Below, piece by piece: positions 1 through 7,840 of a stretch of 35,983 nt of DNA. Source of the stretch: a virus. The stretch is taken from the IMG/VR virus record IMGVR_UViG_3300001683_000072, positions 1-35,983 of that record, one strand, 5' to 3'. Below the pieces are notes generated by a model. It had not been told where the DNA came from and ran no database searches. It worked only from the letters and a program-made list of their open reading frames with translations. Every line of letters begins with the position of its first letter. Position 1 is the first letter of the stretch. A program made the position numbers and the translations under genes.

Positions 1-134
1 AATTGGTGAGAGTCGTCAATTGGCCACTTTATCTTAAGATTACGAACAAGAGACATACTTAGAAGTAAGCCCGACCCAATTGATCAGCCGATCTCGCCGG
101 CGGGTCGGAAGCATGCGCACAAAGGAGATAGATC

Positions 135-656
135 ATGCCTAAAATTACAGTCACAAATACTAAAGGACTAGTGCAAGCAGCCGGCAGCGGCGGCATCAAA
201 GTTGTGCACGCTTCTGTATCCGGATCTGCCGGCGTGGAAGGAGTTCGGGTTGCCGGCGGCGGCGCCTCGGGATTCCTGCACATGGTCCAAGGTTCAGCAA
301 CGATTGAGGACAGCGTTGCCATAGTTGATATTACCGATTTAATCCCTGCAGGTTCAACGGTGCTCTGCGGAGTGGTGGAAATGACGACTGCTTCAGTCGG
401 CGGAACTTCCAGAGATATCACTTCCGTTGGCACCATCAACGATACTGATTGTCTGAGCGGGACAATCGCATTAGATTACCAAGCGGTTGGATCGCAGCTT
501 CTTTCGCCCATTGCGTTGTTTGGCGCCACTGATGATAATTCAGATAACGCCTTGCCTGTTCGCGTCACTTTGGCCGGCAGCGTAGGCACCCAGACTACAG
601 ACGGTGTTGTTAGGGTGTCATTGCTCTGCGTAACTGCAGCAACAACCGAAGGCTGA
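135..656 (+). CDS. Putative phage surface/decoration protein, long paralog
   Basis: 173 residues, rich in Gly, Ala, Ser, Thr and Val and predicted to be mostly beta strand. There is no signal peptide or membrane segment. The ATG follows an AAGGAG site at a good distance. The first ~52 residues (starting MPKITVTNTKGLVQ) and the last ~11 (ending TAATTEG) are nearly identical to the product of the next gene; about 60 extra residues lie in between. I do not recognise the family. The position just ahead of neck genes and the composition suggest a virion protein such as a capsid decoration or head fibre protein, but this is inference from context. A tail or neck accessory protein is equally possible. 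Confidence 0.55.
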   Translation: MPKITVTNTKGLVQAAGSGGIKVVHASVSGSAGVEGVRVAGGGASGFLHMVQGSATIEDSVAIVDITDLIPAGSTVLCGVVEMTTASVGGTSRDITSVGTINDTDCLSGTIALDYQAVGSQLLSPIALFGATDDNSDNALPVRVTLAGSVGTQTTDGVVRVSLLCVTAATTEG

Positions 657-684
657 TCGCCGCTAACTTAAAGGAGACAGGCTC

Positions 685-1020
685 ATGCCAAAAATTACAG
701 TCACAAATACAAAAGGCCTTGTCCAGGAATCGGGCACTGGCGGCATTAAGGTCGTGCACTCCTCGGTGTCCGGATCTGCCGGCGTGGAGGGCCTCCGCGT
801 TGCTGCAGGGGGAGCCTCGGGCTTTCTGCATATGGTCCAGGCGCCCGCGGTCACGCTCGGGACTGCGACCGTCACTACGGTCCAGGCTCTGATTCCTGCT
901 GCGATCGACAACTCCGACAGTGCTGCGTCTGTCGTTATCACCCACGATAATCTGATGGCCGGCCCTGTGGGCTGCACGATCAACCTCCTGTGTGCAACTG
1001 CAGCAACGACCGAAGGCTGA
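685..1020 (+). CDS. Putative phage surface/decoration protein, short paralog
   Basis: 111 residues, a shortened copy of the upstream gene: the same N terminus (MPKITVTNTKGLVQ) and C terminus (TAATTEG), with the central ~60 residues missing or replaced. It has its own AAAGGAG ribosome binding site 28 bases after the upstream stop, so the two are probably co-transcribed. The DNA over the first ~150 bases is clearly duplicated from 135-290, indicating tandem gene duplication followed by loss of a central segment. Function is unknown; a virion surface protein is the best guess. A terminator follows at once, so this pair ends a transcription unit. Confidence 0.55.
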   Translation: MPKITVTNTKGLVQESGTGGIKVVHSSVSGSAGVEGLRVAAGGASGFLHMVQAPAVTLGTATVTTVQALIPAAIDNSDSAASVVITHDNLMAGPVGCTINLLCATAATTEG

Positions 1021-1048
1021 TCAGAAGTCGCGACTCATGCAGTGTCTT

Positions 1049-1080
1049 ATCGGAGCCTTAAAAAACGGCCGATTTTTTAT
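1049..1080 (+). terminator. Rho-independent terminator after the paralog pair
   Basis: The arm ATCGG-AG-CC (1049-1057) pairs with GGCCGAT (1067-1073), with a two-base bulge, around an A-rich loop, and is followed by a run of T. It lies 30 bases after the stop of the short paralog and points along the + strand, separating the paralog pair from the neck gene that starts at 1199. Confidence 0.6.
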
Positions 1081-1198
1081 TGCACCCACCTTCTTCCACG
1101 CGTGATTGTTACACACCGTTGATCATAATTTACAGTGACTATCCCGGGTGGTGTCGACTTCTCCGTGATATTTATTGCTGTTGCGCTGGAGATACCTG

Positions 1199-2395
1199 AT
1201 GGCCGCCTTTCAAAATACCAAGAGCCCCACACCCTTTGGCTTCTTTAATGCTGACAGTCATTTCCAGACCGAGGCGAACGCCATGGTCACCTTTGTCAAG
1301 CGCAAGATGGGCGATGACATCCTCTCTGTCGAGCTGACCCGCAAGCAGATCTGGGCGTGTTTTGAGGAGTCCTTCCTTGAGTATGGCAAGATTGTCAATG
1401 AGTACCAGGCCCAGTCCCAGCTCATGACCCTGCTTGGCTTCCCGACCGGATCGTACACATCCGGCTCCTTCAAGGTTGGACCGAATGGGCAGGAGCAGAA
1501 GTTCCCACGGGAGAACCTCGAATTCATGCTGCGCCGCGCCGAGCCCTTTGCTAGTGACGCCGGCTTTGGTGGCTCATACAACACAATATCCGGATCATTG
1601 CAGCTGAGCGCAAGCATGCAGGACTATGACATATACCAGGACCTCAAGGACGCCGACGGCAATGTCATATTTGAGACACAGACTGCCGGCTCGAAGACAA
1701 AGATGAAAATAATGGAAGTGTATCATTTTAGTCCTCAGGCTGCCTATCGATTTTTTGACACGACGTCCGCAATAAACTATCTCAACAACGAGTTCTCTTT
1801 TGCGTCCTTCACTCCGGAGACGGTCTTCTACGTCCTGCCGGTCTTTGAGGACATCCTCCGCGGCGGCCAGCTCGACCTGTCAAATAGGGTCCGTAGGTCC
1901 AACTACAGCTACCGGGTGTCTGGGACCAAAATAAGAATATTCCCTCAGCCGACACAGCCTAATCCTTTAAAGCTATGGATAAAGGTGGCGCTCAGTCCGG
2001 ATCCCATGAGTCCGGCTTATACGGATGACACGATTGAAGGCGTCAGCAACCTCTCCAATGTCCCATACGGCAACCTGCAATTCCAGCGGGTCAACAGCAT
2101 GGGGCGCCAGTGGTGTCGGCAGTATACGCTAGCACTCAGCAAGGAGTTATTGGGGCTGATCCGATCCAAGTTTGCCAGCGTTCCAATACCCGGGTCCGAC
2201 CTGCAGCTCAACGGCTCTGAACTAGTCACCCAGGGCCGTGAGGACCAGGAGAAGCTCAAGACCACCCTGCGGGAGACGCTGGACGGCCTCACGTACGGTA
2301 AGCTGCTGGAGACTGAGGTTGCAGCTGCAGATAATTTAATGAAGATCTTGCGGGGGATCCCCATCCCCAACGGCAAGGCAATAATAATGGGATAG
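1199..2395 (+). CDS. Putative neck / head-to-tail connector protein (gp13 position)
   Basis: 398 residues from the ATG at 1199, which has GGAGA seven bases upstream; an in-frame TTG at 1175 would add eight residues but has no better site. It is a soluble protein beginning MAAFQNTKSPTPFGFF, with an N-terminal helical part containing aromatic and acidic residues and a beta-rich middle. I recognise no catalytic motif. It is the first of three genes placed just ahead of the tail sheath, the position of T4 genes 13, 14 and 15, and the third of them does resemble gp15. A neck or head-completion role is therefore likely from gene order; the specific match to gp13 is inference. Confidence 0.55.
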   Translation: MAAFQNTKSPTPFGFFNADSHFQTEANAMVTFVKRKMGDDILSVELTRKQIWACFEESFLEYGKIVNEYQAQSQLMTLLGFPTGSYTSGSFKVGPNGQEQKFPRENLEFMLRRAEPFASDAGFGGSYNTISGSLQLSASMQDYDIYQDLKDADGNVIFETQTAGSKTKMKIMEVYHFSPQAAYRFFDTTSAINYLNNEFSFASFTPETVFYVLPVFEDILRGGQLDLSNRVRRSNYSYRVSGTKIRIFPQPTQPNPLKLWIKVALSPDPMSPAYTDDTIEGVSNLSNVPYGNLQFQRVNSMGRQWCRQYTLALSKELLGLIRSKFASVPIPGSDLQLNGSELVTQGREDQEKLKTTLRETLDGLTYGKLLETEVAAADNLMKILRGIPIPNGKAIIMG

Positions 2396-2407
2396 GGAGA
2401 CTAACTA

Positions 2408-3091
2408 GTGGCGCGCCTTTTTATTACACCTCGCGAAGTGGACTACATTTCCGATTTAACCAAAGAGATCACCAAGGACGTGATCGGGCAGAAGATATAC
2501 TTCTACAAGGTCCGCGGAGATCTTTCTGATGTGCACGAAGTCTATGAAGAGGCTGAGAATAAGGTCTTTGATCCCCCTGTAATAATTGATGCACTGATCG
2601 ATTGGTCTCCGTCCGAGGTGTACACTGGGAAATTCGGATCCGAGAACAGGTTCCAGATTGAGGTCAATTTGCAGGTCAGGGATCTGCTCGATCGGAAGAT
2701 CGATCCTGATGAGGGGGATTTCTTTTCCTACGGCGACACGTTCTACGAGATCATCAAGTCCATCCAGGATAAGCAGGTGTACGGTGAGATTGAGCACGTC
2801 GTCGGGATCACCCTGACCGGCAAACAGGCCCGCAAAGGCCTCATTGATTTCATCCCCCATGGCCCCACGTCCATCTATTATAATGATCCGGATGCTGTGC
2901 AGGAGACGTTTGTGCAGCAGAGGGGATTCAAGAAGAATGCCGAGGGCCTTACGGGCGACGTCAGGTCCCTGCAGGTTGAGGGTAAAGTTGATAAGCCGAT
3001 CTCCGGACCGGCTCAGGTGTCGCCCAAGGGTGGCAACCAAAGTAAGGACGAATTTGGATTGCGGGATTCTGCCTTTTATTCCGATTCGTAG
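2408..3091 (+). CDS. Putative neck protein (gp14 position)
   Basis: 227 residues from a GTG start with GGGAG about seven bases upstream, only 12 bases after the previous gene. It begins MARLFITPREVDYISDL and contains GDFFSYGDTFYEI around residues 100-115, a pattern of short strands seen in phage head-closure and tail-completion proteins. The C-terminal ~40 residues are polar, Gly- and Lys-rich and probably flexible. No enzyme motif is present. Being sandwiched between the gp13-position gene and a gp15-like gene supports a head-tail joining role analogous to T4 gp14. Identity with that family is not proven by sequence. Confidence 0.55.
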   Translation: MARLFITPREVDYISDLTKEITKDVIGQKIYFYKVRGDLSDVHEVYEEAENKVFDPPVIIDALIDWSPSEVYTGKFGSENRFQIEVNLQVRDLLDRKIDPDEGDFFSYGDTFYEIIKSIQDKQVYGEIEHVVGITLTGKQARKGLIDFIPHGPTSIYYNDPDAVQETFVQQRGFKKNAEGLTGDVRSLQVEGKVDKPISGPAQVSPKGGNQSKDEFGLRDSAFYSDS

Positions 3092-3099
3092 GATTAATA

Positions 3100-4452
3100 A
3101 TGTCGACCAGATTTTCTAGAACAGAGCGGCTTCCTAACAGCATCGACACCGGATATGAGATTGGGTTCGATGGCATCGATGTCCCAGAGGATTTTGAGGC
3201 TCCTCCGTGCTCCATAGAAGACGTGGATCGGGCGCTTTTTGATCTCTTTAACGAACAGCTGCCTATGTATTACACCATAAAAAGGGAGCAGACACGAATA
3301 CCCGTCATCTTTGCCACCGGGGAGAGATTTGCAATCCTGAGTCGGAAAAAACCCCTGAGGGATAAGGCCGGTGCACTCATACTTCCTATGATATCAATTA
3401 TAAGAACTGGCGTGAACCAGGATGATGCTGGCCTGGCTAATAATCAGACGGAGCCAATGGTGGTTCGTCAACGACTGAGCCAGAAGGATCCTCAATACCA
3501 GACGTTACTCAATAAATTGGGGCTGGAGAACCAGGACGACTCTCCGAGCAGAAAACACTTTGCTGGACGAGGCCCGGGCGGTGTGCTGACCGGATCGCTG
3601 CCAGGCACAGTTGCCTCAAGACGAGATCCCATACCACCCAATTATAATGCGCAAACCGGACGTCTGTTGGCGCCCTCTCTCAGCAGGAATATATTTGAGA
3701 TCATCACACTGCCACCGTCAAAATTCTTCAAGTCTGAATATGAGGTGACTTTCTGGACGCAGTACACACAGCAGATGAATAAGATGATGGCAGCCACTAT
3801 GGTATCATCTCAGTGGTATCCTTCCCGGAGCTTCAGGATTGAATCACCGAAAGGGTATTGGTTCGTCGCGACGATAGATTCAGAATTTACTAGTCAGAGT
3901 AATTATGACGACTTCAGCGACGATGAGAGGGTAATAAGGATGAGCTTCAAGGTGAGCGTTCCGGGATATCTGGTGGCACCTGAGTTTCCCGGGTCGCCAC
4001 CGGCCCTTCGAAGAACTTTATCGGCACCGGAGTTGTCCTTTGATGTCTCGGAAGTGTATGGGGATCCGGTCAATATTTCTTTGGGAGGTGTTGCTTCTGG
4101 CGATCCGGGCAGTTATATTCTGTCCGATCTGACTAATGAAGGAGATGGTTCTCCGGCTGGCGTCGTGGCCGGAAGTCCGCTAGCACAATCTCTTGCAGAC
4201 GTAGATCCCAGCATGCCCGGTGGCTCAGAGCTCGTGCCGGGCGTCCATGGATCCGATGGCATTTTTGTTAATGCTACTTCGACAATAGGCGGCTATCAGG
4301 GTGGAGTGCAACCAGTTCAAATTTTGAGGATGATAAGAGATCCATTCACTGGAGCAGAAGTGGAAACGATAGTTAGAATTACGACATCAAATCGGAGAAA
4401 AGGCGAGACTGTATATCAGCAAGCCAGAGTCACTGATTTGGGAGACCTTTAA
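3100..4452 (+). CDS. Tail completion / proximal sheath stabilization protein, gp15-like
   Basis: 450 residues; T4 gp15 has 272. Residues ~50-110 (TRIPVIFATGERFAILSR, then ILPMISIIRTG) match the gp15 pattern of 'R-I-P-V/I-x-[F/Y]-A-[T/S]' followed by 'LPxI...'. Residues ~205-235 (FFKSEYEVTFWTQYTQQM) correspond to the gp15 segment 'YELSIFTRYEDDM', and the following ATIDSEFTSQSNYDD and MSFKVSVPGYL parts match its final strands. The last ~150 residues are an extra Gly/Ser/Pro-rich tail absent from T4. In T4 this protein caps the tube and sheath and provides the neck joining surface. Placement directly before the sheath genes fits. Confidence 0.75.
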   Translation: MSTRFSRTERLPNSIDTGYEIGFDGIDVPEDFEAPPCSIEDVDRALFDLFNEQLPMYYTIKREQTRIPVIFATGERFAILSRKKPLRDKAGALILPMISIIRTGVNQDDAGLANNQTEPMVVRQRLSQKDPQYQTLLNKLGLENQDDSPSRKHFAGRGPGGVLTGSLPGTVASRRDPIPPNYNAQTGRLLAPSLSRNIFEIITLPPSKFFKSEYEVTFWTQYTQQMNKMMAATMVSSQWYPSRSFRIESPKGYWFVATIDSEFTSQSNYDDFSDDERVIRMSFKVSVPGYLVAPEFPGSPPALRRTLSAPELSFDVSEVYGDPVNISLGGVASGDPGSYILSDLTNEGDGSPAGVVAGSPLAQSLADVDPSMPGGSELVPGVHGSDGIFVNATSTIGGYQGGVQPVQILRMIRDPFTGAEVETIVRITTSNRRKGETVYQQARVTDLGDL

Positions 4453-4524
4453 CAAAGCAGTCGAGAAGTTTAGGCCTAGGCTTAATACTTAAACAAGAGC
4501 GATAGAGCGAAGGAGAATTGTTCA

Positions 4525-5484
4525 ATGGCCGAGCAAGTATTCCGTTCACCAGGATTTTTTGATCAAGAGATCGATCTTTCTGAACGACAACAGGGCGCCT
4601 TAGGAACCCCGGCGGGAGTAGTGGGCATCTCACTACAGGGTCCAGCATTTGTGCCTGTTACCATCGGGTCTTTTGCAGATTTCCAGACTAGATTTGGAAG
4701 TCTAGATCCTAAATATTTTGGCCCTTATGCAGTGCGTGAGTGGTTAAAAAATCGGAGCGCTGTAACATTTATGAGAGTCCTCGGCGCTGGTGCCAACGAC
4801 TCTTCGGCAAACATTGCAACGACAGAACAGCTCGGCACGGTCACCAATGCCGGATTCAGATTAGACACAACAGCGATTGCTTCTTTTTATGAGGGCGCTG
4901 TACAATTCCTCTGTGCCAAGCACTACGTCTCCGCATCAACGACTGATTATGGATACCCTGTTTTTACTGATAACAGGAGCTTTCTCGAGCGGTCGGACAG
5001 TGGCCAGGCTAATATCGTTAATTTAGTGCGGTCTGTGGTGTTTGTGGCCAGTGGCACTAGGCTCCAGATTGCTGATAACAGCGATACCCCCCTCTCTGCA
5101 AATAAGGTGACCCGTTATGTGGGCGGCACTCCAGGGGATTTAATAGACGATTTTGCACGTCTCGATGCTACCGATGCTAAGGTGTTCAAGCTTATTCTTT
5201 CTTCTTCGGCCGGTGTGGACTGGGCGAATGATGAGGGAATTGCCGGTGCCCGGAGCTTCACTAGATCCGGAGCACACAGCCTATGTCGGAAAAATTCTAA
5301 ACATCGATCCGCGAAAATTCCAGACAGAACAGCATTTGTTATACCTGGATTTTCCTGTGGAGAACGAACTCGCACCGGTGGCTGGGAATCTTCTGGGTGC
5401 TATAGCAATCTGTTCCGGTTCGGCCCAACAGGGAGCCAAGGGAAGTTCGGCCGGCGTCTTCCGGAATTTATTTGGCCGTTTTGA
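4525..5484 (+). CDS. Tail sheath protein 1, N-terminal part (frameshifted)
   Basis: The first ~243 residues of a contractile tail sheath protein. The ATG has AAGGAG nine bases upstream. The N terminus (MAEQVFRSPGFFDQEIDLS, then GTPAGVVGISLQGPAFVPVT and EWLKNRSAVTFMRVLGAG) closely parallels that of sheath 2 at 7841. Homology continues to about base 5262 (ending near ARSFT); the remaining ~75 residues of this frame are unlike any sheath and end at 5484, while the sheath sequence resumes in the next frame as SLDPEHTAYVG. The reading frame therefore breaks near 5250-5262. If the shift is a sequence error, the gene is a single ORF of about 1,091-1,094 residues spanning 4525-7801. If it is real, this is a truncated, probably non-functional product. 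Confidence 0.8.
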   Translation: MAEQVFRSPGFFDQEIDLSERQQGALGTPAGVVGISLQGPAFVPVTIGSFADFQTRFGSLDPKYFGPYAVREWLKNRSAVTFMRVLGAGANDSSANIATTEQLGTVTNAGFRLDTTAIASFYEGAVQFLCAKHYVSASTTDYGYPVFTDNRSFLERSDSGQANIVNLVRSVVFVASGTRLQIADNSDTPLSANKVTRYVGGTPGDLIDDFARLDATDAKVFKLILSSSAGVDWANDEGIAGARSFTRSGAHSLCRKNSKHRSAKIPDRTAFVIPGFSCGERTRTGGWESSGCYSNLFRFGPTGSQGKFGRRLPEFIWPF

Positions 5485-7801
5485 TACTCGATATACGACG
5501 CCGACCACGCCATCAATAATCTCTCAACCCTTTGGGAAGAGCGAATACAATCTCATGAGGTTCGAGACGATATCGGACGGCGCATATACCAACGATCGAT
5601 ACAAGGTGTCGATTGCCAACATCCAAATGTCGAGCGATCCAAAAAATCAGTATGGATCATTTGAGGTGCAGGTCAGAAGATTTAGTGATAACGATCTCGA
5701 GCTTGAGGTAGTGGAGTCATATCCGGCTTGTACACTAAACCCAAACGACAGCAATTATGTTGCAAGACTCATTGGCGACAAAAGGGTGCATTTTAATTTT
5801 GATGCTGATTCCGACAGTGAGCGTCGATTAGTGATTAAGGGTAAGTATCCGAATCGATCGGCGCTGGTCCGCGTCCTAATGTCCCAGGGGGTGGAGAATG
5901 GCGATGTCCCGGCCCAGGCTCTGCCTTTTGGATTCAGGGGCGTTCCCGTCGTCAAGACCAGCGATTCACTCACAGACGTGCAGACTGTAGGACTGAGAGA
6001 TTTAAACCTAATCCGAGTGGGCAATTCCGTATCCGGTTCACACGTTTTTGGTGGGGGCGCCTATGGATTTCATGGCGGCAACAGGCTTGTGGCCAGCTCC
6101 TCAATAGCCAATAATGGCAATCTATCGGACGTAACGACGGGGGTGGGAAATTTTCTGACCGCACTCACGAGCTCAATTGTGCCGCCGTTGCCGTTCACTT
6201 TTAAAGTGACCCGTGGACAGGTCTGGGCGCCCGGCGAGGCCTTTGTGCCCACGGGCGCTACGGCCCGGGCCAATCCGGCACTTCTGGGTCAGAAGGGCAC
6301 TCAAGAGCGGGTCGATTCACGCTTTTACTGGGGCGTCAAGAGCACAAAGATACCGCCCACTGGATCCGTCAGCTTTGCAGTGCTGAATACAAACGTCAGT
6401 AATGCCCACAACCCCCTGATCAATGCATACACAAAGATGCAGGGGATCAGCAAGATGGACATGCTGTTGACCGGCTCAGCAGTCGACCTCTTTAATGATA
6501 ATAAGTTCACTCTAGCACGGGTAGCTTTGTATAACAAGTTGGATGCCAGCAATGATATTTCCCAGGTGACCGGCACTGCTAAACAACATATGCTCCAGGC
6601 TTGCTACATCAGAAACGGTGTGCCGGACGCTACTTACGGCACTATCGCTGATCCGCTCGGGACTTATGGCGATCGGATTACTATGGCAACCCTGGTCAAT
6701 TCTTCCTCGGTCCATTTCAATCGATTTACGGATTATAATAAGTTCACCACCATATTCTATGGCGGCTTTGATGGCCTTAATATTCTTGATCCAGATAATT
6801 TCTATATGAATGATAAGGCTGGTTCCGTAACTGTTGGTGGCAAGGCGTCGGTTGAATATACCGACACTGGATTAGCTAATGGGAACGTGGCTGGAACAGG
6901 GATATTGAATAATGTTGTGTTTGCCTATCAACAAGCGGCGCGCCTCATGACAGATGAAATGACGGTGAATACGAATCTGCTAGCTATCCCAGGCATCAAG
7001 GGGGCTTTGATAACTGATGTGGCGGCAGCCGGCGCTAAGAGTAATTCTACCATAATGTATGTCATGGATATTCCCCCCTATACCGCTGCGGGAGTCCGTC
7101 TGTATACCAACGCCCAGCCCGACGTCCGAGAGACGGCTGAACAGTTTGCATCCCGGGTGATTGATAACAGTTACACGGCCACATATTTCCCGGATGTGAT
7201 AATTGAGGATCCAATTAATAACACAAATGTCGAAGTTCCGTCCTCAGTAGTTGCATTGGCAGCCATTGGATACAACGATAGGGTTGGATATCCCTGGTTT
7301 GCTCCGGCTGGATTCAATCGAGGCGCACTGGAGATGGTGGTAAACACGACATCTCGTCTGACTCAGGGGGATCGTGACGAGCTGTATGATGCCAGGATTA
7401 ATCCGATCGCAACTTTCCCAACTAATTCCGGAGCAACTTTTGTTATCTTTGGACAGAAGACGCTGCAGCTAGCTAAATCTGCCCTAGACCGGGTTAATGT
7501 CAGGAGGATGCTGCTCGAGGTGAAGAGGCAGATTGTCCAGGTTGCAAATAAGATTCTTTTTGAGCCCAACACCGCTGCGACCAGGGCACGATTTCTGGGA
7601 CAGATCATTCCGCTATTGGCACTAATCCAGGCCCAAGCAGGAATTGAGAGTTTCCGAGCCGTATGCGATGCTAGCAATAATACACCGGCAGACGTCGAAT
7701 CTAATAGGCTCAACGGCAGAATCATCCTAGTGCCTACAAGAGCCGTTGAGTTCATATCAATTGATTTTATCATCACAAACAGTGGTGTTAGTTTTGAGTG
7801 A
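5153..7801 (+). CDS. Tail sheath protein 1, C-terminal part (frameshifted)
   Basis: The remainder of sheath 1, in the +1 frame relative to its N-terminal part. True sheath coding starts near 5253 (SLDPEHTAYVGKIL); residues encoded before that are the wrong frame, and the nominal start at 5153 has no reason to be used. The C-terminal ~200 residues hold the conserved sheath core: YFPDVI, YPWFAPAGFNRG, DELYDARINPI, FGQKTLQLAKSALDRVNVRR, ILFEPN and the final beta strands, all closely matching sheath 2. This domain normally forms the inner layer contacting the tube and the inter-subunit handshake. The reconstructed length of about 1,090 residues compares with 659 for T4 gp18, the excess lying in the middle outer domains. 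Confidence 0.85.
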   Translation: MHVSMLPMLRCSSLFFLLRPVWTGRMMRELPVPGASLDPEHTAYVGKILNIDPRKFQTEQHLLYLDFPVENELAPVAGNLLGAIAICSGSAQQGAKGSSAGVFRNLFGRFDTRYTTPTTPSIISQPFGKSEYNLMRFETISDGAYTNDRYKVSIANIQMSSDPKNQYGSFEVQVRRFSDNDLELEVVESYPACTLNPNDSNYVARLIGDKRVHFNFDADSDSERRLVIKGKYPNRSALVRVLMSQGVENGDVPAQALPFGFRGVPVVKTSDSLTDVQTVGLRDLNLIRVGNSVSGSHVFGGGAYGFHGGNRLVASSSIANNGNLSDVTTGVGNFLTALTSSIVPPLPFTFKVTRGQVWAPGEAFVPTGATARANPALLGQKGTQERVDSRFYWGVKSTKIPPTGSVSFAVLNTNVSNAHNPLINAYTKMQGISKMDMLLTGSAVDLFNDNKFTLARVALYNKLDASNDISQVTGTAKQHMLQACYIRNGVPDATYGTIADPLGTYGDRITMATLVNSSSVHFNRFTDYNKFTTIFYGGFDGLNILDPDNFYMNDKAGSVTVGGKASVEYTDTGLANGNVAGTGILNNVVFAYQQAARLMTDEMTVNTNLLAIPGIKGALITDVAAAGAKSNSTIMYVMDIPPYTAAGVRLYTNAQPDVRETAEQFASRVIDNSYTATYFPDVIIEDPINNTNVEVPSSVVALAAIGYNDRVGYPWFAPAGFNRGALEMVVNTTSRLTQGDRDELYDARINPIATFPTNSGATFVIFGQKTLQLAKSALDRVNVRRMLLEVKRQIVQVANKILFEPNTAATRARFLGQIIPLLALIQAQAGIESFRAVCDASNNTPADVESNRLNGRIILVPTRAVEFISIDFIITNSGVSFE

Positions 7802-7840
7802 TAACTATCTATATAAGAGCGCGAGTAGGAGCGATAACCA

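Noticed and set aside
70-110. Inverted repeat CCGACCC...GGGTCGG upstream of the first gene
   Set aside because: Only seven base pairs with a 24-base loop and no T-run; too weak to call a terminator or operator.
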